From positions 1-64,000 of the forward strand of contig JALIHJ010000032.1 in assembly GCA_022984795.1 (NCBI GenBank): a stretch of DNA of 64,000 bases. The letters are read 5' to 3'. This DNA comes from Fabrea salina. Lineage: Eukaryota > Ciliophora > Heterotrichea > Heterotrichida > Fabreidae. The position numbers were made by a program, and so were the translations under genes. Every line of letters starts with the position of its first letter. The first letter of the stretch is position 1. Positions 47,401 through 56,181 of this stretch are shown one piece after another. Under the pieces are notes generated by a model. That model was not told where the DNA came from and did no database searches. It was given only the letters and a program-made list of their open reading frames with translations.

Positions 47401-49187
47401 CTTACCACTTTTCTAAGTTCTGTTTGTTTGTTGACGAGTCTGGCGAACTCAAAAAAGCCCTTCCAGAACTCACTGAAGAGCCCTTTATATCAGTCAAGTG
47501 CTCAGCACGAACCTGTGACTCCCAACTCGAAAGTGCCAAAGAAGCTGGGACCCAAGTGTTTTTAAGTGACTTCAACCTGGAACCAGAGAACTGTGACCTG
47601 GACCCCTGGAAAATAGGCGGAGGTTACTCCCAGCAAAGTTTCCACTTAAAGACTCTTTGGGAAGACAACTTAGAAATATGCGAAAACAAAAGCTTCAAGA
47701 AAGGAGTGTACATCTGGAGTGGAAGGAAAGTTAAGTTGCCCAGGAAGTTCTGGAGCACCATCAACATAGAAGCCAACACTCAACTCCAAACCCAAGAAGC
47801 CCAGTTCGAACTTAAACAGTTGTTTTTAGAAAGTCTACTGCCTAGTGAGTACCAGGAGTTCTGTGAACTGCACTCAGTTTACTTAGAAGCCAAACAAAAG
47901 TGGAGTCTTTTAAAGGAACAAAAGAAAAACACCATTTTGCAGTGCAACGAAGAGTCACTTAAGAACTACCAGTTTTACCTAGAAACGGTTAAAGTCATTA
48001 AACAGGCTGAAAAAGCCTACTCAAACTACTTAGGAACCCAACAAACACTTAAACAGTTTATGGAGCAGTACCCAGTGGTTTTGAAGTACTCAGAGCACAC
48101 CTACTTAGTTTACTCAGCTTTAAAAGACCTAGCTGCACTGCTGGAAGACAACTCTTACTCCTGGAGTCACTTTAAAGAGATTGTTAAGTGTGTGCTTGAA
48201 AAGTCTTTGAGAGACCAAACTATGGACAACTCAGAAGAACAAGTAAACATTGACGAAGACTTTTTTGCGCGGAAAGCCTTTTTGGGGGTTTGTTTTTGCG
48301 CAGTTGGTGGAGTGCACCAAAACTACTCAAGTTTGTTTTATTTAATGCTGGCTCTGAAAGTGAGCTGTGCAGAAGGAGTGGTGAGTCAAAAGTACTTAGA
48401 AAGGTTTGGAGAACTCTTTTTGAAGTTCGAAGGCTGCATGCAGTGGATGAAGACTTTGGACGCCTATAAGTCCGAAGTAGTGAGTTTCGAGGAACTAGAA
48501 AGTACCTTTTCAAGTGTACTTGGAGGCTACAAGTCCTACTTGGAAGAACTCAAAGCAGCTGTTGAAGAAGGCTCTTTGCAAGAACGCAAAAACATCCCTG
48601 TAGAAGTTAGACTGCTAGCTGCTGTGCACTTCCCCAACTCTACTTTAAAGTCACTTTTGAGACAGTTTATTTTTGAAACTCTGAACCAAGTACTTGCTTA
48701 CGAGGAAGAACTGCCTGGACTGCACACCTTCATCAAAACTGCCAGTTGGCACTACCCAATTGCAGTGCACTCACTGCCTGGAGTGAACTTAGTTAACACT
48801 CTGTGCTCGCTGGCGAACTACTACTCAGTAGGAATGGAAGTCATCAGAACAGACCCTGAAGACTCTTCAGAAACAGTGTCTTTGGTAGTGAGGAGTGCAA
48901 AAGAAGGCACTTGGGTGCTGGTGTCCACCCAGGAGTTCCCTTCTTTTTGGAACCAACTTTCAGTAGAACTAAGTTCAGTCAGAGCTTCAATAAGCAACAC
49001 GTTCAGACTGTTTTTTGACCTGCAAGGCCTGAACCACTACCAAGTTCCTGACTCGTTTTTGCAAGAAGAGTCTGTGAGTTTCTACGTGTCCCACCTCAAC
49101 TCAGAAGAAATCGAAGGCTACAACGACGTGTGGAGTAACATGCTTTACCAAGAAGTACTTGGCCACAACTTTTCAGAAGCGTTTTAA
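38438..49187 (+). CDS. Non-canonical dynein heavy chain with degenerate ATPase sites
   Basis: Three exons (introns of 15 and 16 nt) give 3572 aa. The N terminus to about 145 is disordered and basic. The tail, linker (SQKSWLELLPIFGSEKIQ, RRANFARFFFMSDLELLEFL), six-AAA ring and stalk coiled coils follow the axonemal heavy-chain order. AAA1 starts near 1389 (FEWQKNVRTYWD), but where GPAGTGKTET should be, near 1446-1462, it reads ETSSLVFRTNTSEE. AAA2 keeps a Walker A (GEEHCGKS, from 1765). AAA3 (near 2094, SGEGASLAV) and AAA4 (near 2389, SPSGQGIYE) have lost theirs. The stalk begins about 2614 with a shorter microtubule-binding head. The protein ends within AAA6, so the usual C-terminal domain is absent. 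Normal heavy chains are 4000-4600 aa. The pattern recalls vertebrate DNHD1. Its stop is directly before the DRC3 gene. Confidence 0.85.
38653..38667 (+). other. 15-nt intron 1 of the dynein-like gene
   Basis: GTAAGAGTTACTTAG. It contains an in-frame TAA stop and keeps phase when removed, joining LVQVQK to ISRKSSSKLKPK. A at position 10. Confidence 0.9.
39847..39862 (+). other. 16-nt intron 2 of the dynein-like gene
   Basis: GTCTGGTTAAGTTCAG. Its removal joins SFLLPQ to HYKLSYTDYIKD and gives the required +1 phase change. It lacks the GTAA start and TAG end of the others, but has A at position 10. Confidence 0.8.
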
Positions 49188-49208
49188 ATGGCAATAATCA
49201 GTTTTAAA

Positions 49209-50822
49209 ATGGACGAAAATGACGAAGAGCAGTATTTCAGAACGATGACTAAGACAAAAGTAGACACTGCACACCCCAACGTAGTAAACGACGAAATGAT
49301 CAGGAACTACATTAAAGAGTACAACGCAGAAAACCAAATCTACGGCATGGACAACATGCCTTTCAGCCAAATAGTGGAGTTGCGGCTGAGTTACCAAAAC
49401 ATTTTGAAAATCAGCAACTTAACTGGACTGAGTGGACTCAAGAAGTTGTGTTTGGACAACAACATAATATCTAGAATAGAAGGACTTGACTCTGAAGACG
49501 CCAAAGGCTTGGAAAGTCTAGAGTGGCTGGACTTGTCTTTCAACCGAATCAAAGTCATTGAAGGCCTGGAGTCCTTGGTGAACTTGAGTGACCTGAGTTT
49601 GTTTTCTAACCAAATCCAAGAAGTAAGCCCGCCTAGTTTGGACGCCAACACCAAACTAAACGTGCTTTCTCTAGGAGACAACCAAATCTCTTCTTTCGAG
49701 CCCACCGTTTCTTACCTAAGAGGGTTCAAACACCTCCAAGTGCTGAAACTCGAAGGCAACCCCCTTACTTCGGAAATGACTTACAAGAACTACGTGATAG
49801 CTTACATCTCGCAACTGAAGTACTTAGACTACGTACAAATAGACCCCCAAGACATGGCCAAAGCCAAAGAAGAGTACAGAAACGAACTACTCAGCAAAGA
49901 CGCCCAGGCACAAAGCGAAGAAGACCCTGAAAAAAAAGCTTCGGAAGAAAAAAGAATAGCTGAACTCAGTGAAGCTTACCTAGAAAAGACCCACAACGTG
50001 CTGGAGAAACTCTCAGAAAACAACGAAGAAGAAGAAGCCAACCTAGCACTGCTGACTGACCAAGAAGAGATGTACAGGGAGTTCGCTGAAAAGTTCAAAG
50101 ACAAAACAGCAGCTTTCCAAACCAAAATAATTGGACTCAACACAGAGATGAACGGACTCATTGAGAAGTTCGAGAAGTCAGTGAGCAAAGCCGAAAGGGA
50201 CTGCGAAGAAGAGTCCATTACACTGATTTCAGGCTACGAAAAAGAAGAAAAATACTGCTTCAAAAACTTCGAAGAAAACGAAGAAGACGAAAACAGCGAA
50301 GAAGCAGTTAAACAACTACTAGGCAAAGTGGACGTCTTAGAAAGCCAACTCATAGAAAAAGAAATGGCCCTTTCTGAAAGACTCAACGACGCCATCAACC
50401 GCTTCGAAAAGAAACTGAAAACAGTTGTGGAGCAAATCAAAGAAGAAGCCAAAGACTTCCAAGAAACCGTCAACGCAGACATAGCAGACTACTTCACAGA
50501 CTTAGACAACAAAATGAAAGAAGAAATCCAAGCCTTCAGTTCAGAAAACGCAGACATGGAAAACTACTCTCCTCAACAACGCGAAGTCTTCCAGCAAAAA
50601 GAACCCCTCACCAACGCCATCACTACTCTGCAAGAAGAGTACAAGTCAGCTGTTTTCAAAATTGAAGAAAAGGTTTCTAAGAACTACGAAGGCAAAATGG
50701 AAAAGTTCATTGAACAGTTCAAAGAAGACCAACACGACCGCAACAGAAACCACATCATTGAGATTGTAGAAATTGCTTCTTCCAAGCGCCAAGCTGTCGA
50801 TAATAAGTTAGCAGAGGATTAA
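49209..50822 (+). CDS. DRC3: DRC3 (LRRC48), nexin-dynein regulatory complex subunit
   Basis: The 537-aa protein has leucine-rich repeats from about 45 to 200 (LRLSYQNILKISNLTGL, LEWLDLSFNRIKVIEGLE, LSDLSLFSNQIQEV, LNVLSLGDNQISSF, LVLKLEGNPLTSEMTYKNYV as LQVLKLEGNPLTSEMTYKNY) followed by a long coiled coil rich in Glu. It aligns with DRC3/LRRC48 of cilia (human 523), a part of the nexin-dynein regulatory complex that ties doublet microtubules and controls inner dynein arms. An ATG at 49188 directly touches the dynein stop codon; I prefer the one at 49209 (MDENDEEQYF), which has the usual AAAATGG context. Both neighbours are ciliary. The stop TAA overlaps the stop of the convergent CARNMT1 gene. 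Confidence 0.9.
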   Translation: MDENDEEQYFRTMTKTKVDTAHPNVVNDEMIRNYIKEYNAENQIYGMDNMPFSQIVELRLSYQNILKISNLTGLSGLKKLCLDNNIISRIEGLDSEDAKGLESLEWLDLSFNRIKVIEGLESLVNLSDLSLFSNQIQEVSPPSLDANTKLNVLSLGDNQISSFEPTVSYLRGFKHLQVLKLEGNPLTSEMTYKNYVIAYISQLKYLDYVQIDPQDMAKAKEEYRNELLSKDAQAQSEEDPEKKASEEKRIAELSEAYLEKTHNVLEKLSENNEEEEANLALLTDQEEMYREFAEKFKDKTAAFQTKIIGLNTEMNGLIEKFEKSVSKAERDCEEESITLISGYEKEEKYCFKNFEENEEDENSEEAVKQLLGKVDVLESQLIEKEMALSERLNDAINRFEKKLKTVVEQIKEEAKDFQETVNADIADYFTDLDNKMKEEIQAFSSENADMENYSPQQREVFQQKEPLTNAITTLQEEYKSAVFKIEEKVSKNYEGKMEKFIEQFKEDQHDRNRNHIIEIVEIASSKRQAVDNKLAED

Positions 50823-51892
50823 ACAAGTGCAGGTTTAATTGCTTTGAAGAAAATGCAGTTGTAAGCGATTTCCAGCATCACGTTGGCTTCTGAGGCGTAA
50901 GATGACTTTTTGGAGTCCTCCATGACTATTTCAAACCCAAAATGAACTACCACATGCCGGAACTCTTCCCAACTTAAGTCAATGCTTACTTCGTCTTCTA
51001 AGTCTGCGTAGTGGTACAGCAGAGGTCCGAAGTTAACCCACACTCCTCCTGGCTTAAGTGCTTTGTGAATAGTGTCGACGTACTCTATAATGTTGTTAGC
51101 TGTGTCCATGAAAAAACAAGTCACCACAGAGTCCCAAACACCTAGTTGTTGACTGTACACTTCCAAAAACTCCCCAGCTACCATAGACAAGTCTGAGTCT
51201 TCAGGCAGTTCGTGTGCAGCGCACTCGTCAGGCAACCTGACTTCGCGGAACACGTCTTGCAGTTTGAAGACGTTGGAAAAGTCGTGTATGAAAGGCATGA
51301 TTCTGAACTGGTTGGCTTCTGTGGTTTTGTTCAAAAGGTAGTCAGAAGTCAAAAGCATGAAGTAGGAAAACTCGTTTCCCTGGGCTTTAAAGCCCAGTTT
51401 GGCTAACTCGTAAGGAAGGCGTCCCAGTCCGCAGCCTGGAACGAGTACTGAAACTCCTTTGCTTTGTGGAAAGGACTTTTGGAGTTCTTGGATTACAGGT
51501 GTGTAGCACATGTCTCTTTCTGGCTTGCCTACAGCAGTCCAGTCGCGCACGATTTGTCTTAACGTGGACCTGAGTTTGCTCACGTTTTTGTAAGGAACTT
51601 CTAGCTTTTTAAGTTGAAGTCTTCCGTCAGGCAGGATTTCGTGGTCAAACAAGTCTCTGTGTGGGTGGACTAAGTGGACTAAAAAGAAGTAGTTAGTAAC
51701 TATAGACTCTTTGAGTCGGTTGATGCGCTGTTCAAAGGGTTCTGGGAGTTTGTCGAGGTACTCTTGTTTGAGAGAAGCAAAGTTTTTGTGGGTGCGGATG
51801 ACTTCTTTCATGGAGTCAATTTGGTAGTTGAAAAAAGCAGCAACTACTTCTTTGAAGTGGTTCATTTCCTGAACGTCAGGACTAGCTTCCAT
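50819..51892 (-). CDS. CARNMT1: Carnosine N-methyltransferase-like (CARNMT1/UPF0586)
   Basis: The 357-aa SAM-dependent methyltransferase matches the N2227 family. Order: a helical N-terminal region (FNYQIDSMKEVIRTHKNFAS), DWTAVGKPERDMCYTPVIQE, the SAM-binding VLVPGCGLGRLPYELAKLGF, QGNEFSYFMLLTSDYLLN, the substrate-site stretch PFIHDFSNVF, FSMTAGDF-like LSMVAGEFLEVY, VVTCFFMDTANNIIEYVDTI and PGGVWVNFGPLLYH. In animals and yeast it converts carnosine (or a related His compound) to anserine; histidine methylation of proteins was also proposed. It aligns with the human protein (409). The ATG at 51892 is only 4 bp from the divergent PH-gene ATG; a second Met at residue 10 is possible. Confidence 0.93.
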   Translation of the reverse strand: MEASPDVQEMNHFKEVVAAFFNYQIDSMKEVIRTHKNFASLKQEYLDKLPEPFEQRINRLKESIVTNYFFLVHLVHPHRDLFDHEILPDGRLQLKKLEVPYKNVSKLRSTLRQIVRDWTAVGKPERDMCYTPVIQELQKSFPQSKGVSVLVPGCGLGRLPYELAKLGFKAQGNEFSYFMLLTSDYLLNKTTEANQFRIMPFIHDFSNVFKLQDVFREVRLPDECAAHELPEDSDLSMVAGEFLEVYSQQLGVWDSVVTCFFMDTANNIIEYVDTIHKALKPGGVWVNFGPLLYHYADLEDEVSIDLSWEEFRHVVVHFGFEIVMEDSKKSSYASEANVMLEIAYNCIFFKAIKPALV

Positions 51893-51896
51893 TTAT
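51893..51896. promoter_or_regulatory. 4-bp gap between divergent start codons
   Basis: The two start codons read CAT-TTAT-ATG. Only TTAT separates CARNMT1 (minus) and the PH-domain gene (plus). The PH fold begins at residue 8, so that start cannot lie much farther downstream. CARNMT1 could begin at Met10, 27 nt inside. Either way no separate promoter exists between them. Confidence 0.5.
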
Positions 51897-54800
51897 ATGA
51901 TTTCTTTTGAAAAAGCTGTTTGCTTAGAAGGCTTCCTCAAAAAAAAAAGCCCCAGCAAACTAAAAGGCTACCAAAAACGCTACTTTGCTATAAAGGACTC
52001 TGGAAAGCACTTGGCTTACTTCAACCAAAGACCAAAGCAAGGGACAACTCCCAGTGGAGTCATTCCAATTCAAGGAATTGAAGAAATCCAAGAAGTAGAC
52101 GACAACCACTTCAACGTAGTTTTCAGCAACCGCACTTTCCAACTCAAAGCTGAAAACCCCGACACCAAAAGCATGTGGATCCAAGCACTCAACTTACTTA
52201 TGGAACACACCGAAAGTTCCCCTGACAGCTCCCCTACAAGACGTCCTAACAAACTTAAGTCCTGGAAACCCAAGTTCACAGACTCCAACGTGCTTAACTT
52301 AATCAGGTCCCAGTCCGACTTAGGCTCGCCTGCAGTAGCTAACTTCCAACCCGCAAACGAAGAACAGCAGATCATGAACTCCAAAGGCATCTGGCCTTAC
52401 ATCTGTGACTTCCCCCACAAAGTCATCCAGAACAAAGTCACTTGTGGGTTCCTCAACAAAAGAAGCAGGAAAGTCAAGTACTTCCAGAGAAGGTGGTTCA
52501 TCTTAATTAAAGGAACAGGTTCTGAAGAGGACTCTGACGAAATCCCTGAAAAGTCCTTGCCTCCTTGGATGTACATCAACCACATTTACTACTTCTCTTA
52601 CAAAGGACCTGAAGACGACTCTGAACACCACGGGTACATTCCTACCCGCATCAGCAGTATCCGAATCAAGGACATGAGTAAGTCCAGAGACTCTGGACAC
52701 GCTTTTTACCTAGACGTAGGCACTCGGATTTACCAACTCAACGCAGACACCAAAGAAGAAATGGACAAGTGGGTTGAAGCAATCCAAAAAAGCAAGGAGC
52801 ACGCCCAAGGAGTAGTTTCAAGCATCACAGGCAACCCCAAAGCAATCCAGAAGTTGGAAGAACTTTTTGACAACCACGGAGCTTCTTCTTTAAAGGGAAA
52901 AGTCACTGAAGAGTTCAAAGAAGCTGCTAAGCAGTTAGAGGGCGCCAAGGAGGTTTCTAAAGCTTTGGAAGTAGCTGAAACTCTTACTCAAGGCCTTCTT
53001 TCAGTAGTTGACGGCTGTATGGCTAGCAAGCCCCAAAGAGTTGATGTGGCTGAGTGCTACACCAAAGCTTTTCACAAGAAGCTCTGCGAAATGCTAAGCA
53101 GAACTTGGAACCTACTAGGAACTAGCATGGCCCAAACCCAGTTGCTGGAGTTAATTAAGTGGCTAATTAGCTACGACGCCAACTTAAACGAAATCGGAGT
53201 AGTGGACCAGAAGATCCAAAACAGTGTTGACTTTTTAATACTTGTTTACTGCAACAGGGGGTTCTCCAACAGCACACAAAGCCTTTCGAGTGTAATGAAC
53301 TCAGTTAGAGAAGGCAAGCCCATTTTAGACAAGGACTCTGACTGCTACGTAGTGTGTTACTCTGAAATCTGTTCAATAGTTGAACCTTATTTGTTTAAAG
53401 TCCAGGAAGTGAGCACTAAAAGCTTTGCTTTGAACGTTATAAACTTACTTAAAGACACTGTTACTCAGTTCGAGTACTCTATTTACGAGTTAATTAACAG
53501 TGAAGCTTTGCTGGAACTGAGTTTTTTAATTGGGCTGTGCAACGACTCGTGTCTTCTCATAGAACGCAGCAAAAACTGGTTTGCTCTTTTAAAGCCTTAC
53601 GTCGACTCGGAACTCTTACTGCAGAACTTGGACTTAAAAGAGTTCTCCACAACTATTTCAGACTTGGGCTTAAGAGTCAAGAACTACCTCACTGAAACCC
53701 TTTTAATCAAGGTAGACCAGTCCTTCCAAAGACCTTTCCACGAACTCCACATGGAAGTGATCCTCAAAGAAGTGGTGGAGGAGTTCGGTAAGTACGAAGA
53801 ACACCTCCAGAAAAAGTTTGCCCGCCACATTTGGAGGAGCCTTTTAGAAGAAATCTGTGCCAAGTACGTAACTTGCATATTCAGGAACCGACAGGCACTT
53901 AAGTCACAGTCTGTTTTGTTGCTCACTGAAACTCTCAGAAGCGACGTCAGTATGCTGCAAACCCACTTTGCCAAGAAGTTCGACTCTGAACTCCTTGAGC
54001 AAGAGATCAAAGCCTTGCAAGAGATCAACGAGTTCCTAGAAGCCCTGCCCAGTCAAATGAAAGAAGCTGTTAAAAACCTAAAAGCCACCCACGGGAAGTT
54101 TTTTGACTTTGAAGTAGCAGTAAGCACTACTTAGAAATTCCTCATAGAACTGAGAAGCGACCTTGAAACTGACGAAAAAAAAGAAGCCATAGCTGAAGCC
54201 AAACAAACTCTGATAGAAATCAGAAACTTAAACCAAAAAACCAAGAAAAGAGGCTCAGTTCTGTTCCAAGGCATTGACGTAGAAGAACTCAAGGACGAAG
54301 AAGAACTTGCTCCTGCACTTCCACAAAGCAGACCTCGCCGCAACACACGCATCCTAGAACCAAGCAACACAACTATTGAAGGCTACCTCAACAAAAAAGG
54401 CAAACAGTCCCTGATAAAGTGGAAGCCCAGGTACGTGTCTGTTAAAAACGGAAGGATTTACTTGTACCACTCCCACAAGTCTTACAAAGCCAGCAACTAC
54501 ATCCAAATGAAGGACGTCCAAGAGGTTTCTGTGTACAAAGCCCAAAGTCTCAAGTTCGACGTAGTGACTTCTAACAGAGTACTTAAGTTACAAGCCAACT
54601 CCCAAGAAGAGTTCGAGAAGTGGATCAGTGCCCTCAAAAATTACAACCAAACCCAAGACCCCCAAAAAGCCCTGAACATCACCCAAACCACCAAAGAAGT
54701 TATTTTTGAAGACTTGGATGGGTCTTCCCGGAAAAGGGACCTTATGAAGTTGTCTAAGCTCCAAAAAGTAGGCATCCAAAAAAGGAAGCCAAGAGCTCCT

Positions 54801-54908
54801 CAGACCTACTACGAAGTCCCTTTGGAAGAAGAAACTTCTTGTTGTTCTTGTTTGGCTTTTTTGAGGAAAAAGAAGACCCCTTTAAAAGAACCACTGTTAA
54901 TAAACTAA
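51897..54908 (+). CDS. Triple-PH-domain protein with Sec6-like helical core
   Basis: Two exons (intron 54120-54134) give 998 aa. PH1 is at about 8-102 (EGFLKKKSPSKLKGYQKRYF), PH2 at about 182-303 (CGFLNKRSRKVKYFQRRWFI), a long helical core at about 340-720, and PH3 at about 820-912 (EGYLNKKGKQSLIKWKPRYV). The core contains LLELIKWLISYDANLNEIGV and a later HELHMEVILKEVVEEF, which resemble the exocyst subunit Sec6 (EXOC3); I rate that as moderate. The whole would bind phosphoinositides on a membrane and tether vesicles (inference). The C terminus has a CCSC cluster and a basic tail. The last codon is followed after one base by the ATG of the next gene. Confidence 0.8.
54120..54134 (+). other. 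15-nt intron in the triple-PH gene
   Basis: GTAAGCACTACTTAG. It contains an in-frame TAG and joins DFEVA to KFLIELRSDLE, restoring a 998-aa frame with a third PH domain. A at position 10. Confidence 0.93.
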
Positions 54909-54909
54909 A

Positions 54910-55398
54910 ATGCTGTGTTGTATGCCCACTGGAATAGTGCCTACCCCTTATTTAAACAAGCTTTACAAAGTACTTTGGAGTGTGTGTCTGGTGCAGGTGG
55001 GACTGGGAGTTCTGAACCTAGCTGTTGAAGCGTGGTCAGGATTCATGATGATGATAGGTGCTCTTCTGCTTTACTGTTCCACACAAAGCGCTAACTGGTG
55101 CTTGTGTGTGTGTTACATAGTGCTTTCGATGATGGACTTTTTGTCAGGAGTTCTGTTGCTTGGCAATTTTTACATTTCTGTAGGAGTGCTGACTAAGAAG
55201 GGGTTCTTTGTGGGTCTAGGACTGTTGAAAGTTCCTCTCTACATAGTGAGTATTTACTATGCCTTTTTGTGCTACAAAGAACTCAAAGCTCTATACATTG
55301 AGAAGTTTGTAGGTGCAGAGATGACTGGGGCTTGGAACTTTGCAGGGGACTCCAGCCAACGACAGCCTTTTTCAGGGCAAGGGTACAGAGTGGGGTAA
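54910..55398 (+). CDS. Four-span small membrane protein
   Basis: The 162-aa protein has four predicted membrane spans (about 20-40, 44-60, 66-95 and 100-122), short loops and cysteines at the start (MLCCMPTG). The C-terminal tail ends QPFSGQGYRVG. No family is recognised, and a signal peptide is not evident. The start codon follows the previous stop after one base (TAA-A-ATG), the tightest gap among same-strand genes here apart from overlaps. Possible roles such as a scaffold or vesicle protein cannot be read from sequence. It converges with the gene at 55408, with 9 bp between stops. Confidence 0.75.
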   Translation: MLCCMPTGIVPTPYLNKLYKVLWSVCLVQVGLGVLNLAVEAWSGFMMMIGALLLYCSTQSANWCLCVCYIVLSMMDFLSGVLLLGNFYISVGVLTKKGFFVGLGLLKVPLYIVSIYYAFLCYKELKALYIEKFVGAEMTGAWNFAGDSSQRQPFSGQGYRVG

Positions 55399-55407
55399 TT
55401 TAAGTTA

Positions 55408-55689
55408 TTAAGCGGGCAGTTGGTCTTTTTCAGGAATTCGGAAGCTTTCTTCGGAGTCGATGTTTTCTAAGGCCTGGTGGATTCTTTTGATGACGTGGTC
55501 GCAGTTTTTGGTGAAGTTGTGTTTGTCTCGTTTAAGTGAGTTTTTGAATTCTTGCAAAGAGGTTTCTAAGGAGTTCCTGGAGAAACTGGGGATTTCAATG
55601 TTCTGTTCCTCAGAAGAGGGTGTGTACTGGTCTATGTTGAGTATAGGCGACTCCTCGAAACTCACCAGTTCTCTTAAGTTCCTTTTCAT
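55408..55689 (-). CDS. Small hypothetical protein, 93 aa
   Basis: No family is recognised. The 93-aa protein is acidic to neutral, with a helical region (LETSLQEFKNSLKRDKHNFT) and no membrane span. Support is positional: its ATG (CAT at 55687-55689) lies 5 bp from the ATG of the divergent ankyrin gene, and its stop is 9 bp from the convergent gene. The start is the only Met in the frame. Confidence 0.6.
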   Translation of the reverse strand: MKRNLRELVSFEESPILNIDQYTPSSEEQNIEIPSFSRNSLETSLQEFKNSLKRDKHNFTKNCDHVIKRIHQALENIDSEESFRIPEKDQLPA

Positions 55690-55694
55690 TTATA
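55690..55694. promoter_or_regulatory. 5-bp gap between divergent start codons
   Basis: CAT-TTATA-ATG: only TTATA separates the starts of the 93-aa gene (minus) and the ankyrin gene (plus). In both genes the first Met is the only plausible start. A case for very short leaders, like the 4-bp gap at 51893. Confidence 0.45.
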
Positions 55695-56132
55695 ATGACT
55701 GAGGTCAGGCGTAGAGAAAGAAGGACTTATGCCAGGAAAGAATATAGAAGGGTCTATGAAGTATTGCAGAGTTTAGAAGAAGATGATGCCCCAAGTTTGG
55801 CTTACGAAATACAACTAGGCTATGATGCTGTTCGAGGGGATGGAACTCTTTCAGTATTGCACCACTGCGTGATTAAGAACTCTTATGAGTGCTTGAAGTA
55901 CTTGTTAGAAACTTGCAGAGTTTCTCCTAATTTATACGATAACAACTTTAGAGGGACTCCTTTGCACTTAGCAATCAATAACAACAAGCCCCAAATAGCT
56001 CAACTTCTTATTGTGAACGGGGCTGATCTGCAGTGTAGGGACTTCAATGGAGTTTCTCCGTTAGAACTTTTGAGTAGACTTAACTCTCCAGAGTGGGAAA
56101 AGCTGTTGCTTTTTGTTAATAGTACTGATTAA
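55695..56132 (+). CDS. Ankyrin-repeat protein, 145 aa
   Basis: The 145-aa protein has about three ankyrin repeats: LSVLHHCVIKNSYECLKYLL, then NLYDNNFRGTPLHLAINNNK (NNF-GTPLHLA signature), then NGADLQCRDFNGVSPLELLS. The first 30 residues are basic (MTEVRRRERRTYARKEYRR). Ankyrin repeats bind other proteins; the partner is unknown. It is a short, apparently complete protein, not the edge of a longer one. It sits 5 bp from the divergent 93-aa gene and 49 bp before the GH57 gene on the same strand. Confidence 0.85.
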   Translation: MTEVRRRERRTYARKEYRRVYEVLQSLEEDDAPSLAYEIQLGYDAVRGDGTLSVLHHCVIKNSYECLKYLLETCRVSPNLYDNNFRGTPLHLAINNNKPQIAQLLIVNGADLQCRDFNGVSPLELLSRLNSPEWEKLLLFVNSTD

Positions 56133-56181
56133 GTTTTGTTTATTATGAGCACTTAAATATTGGCTGAGGTTAACTAGTAAA

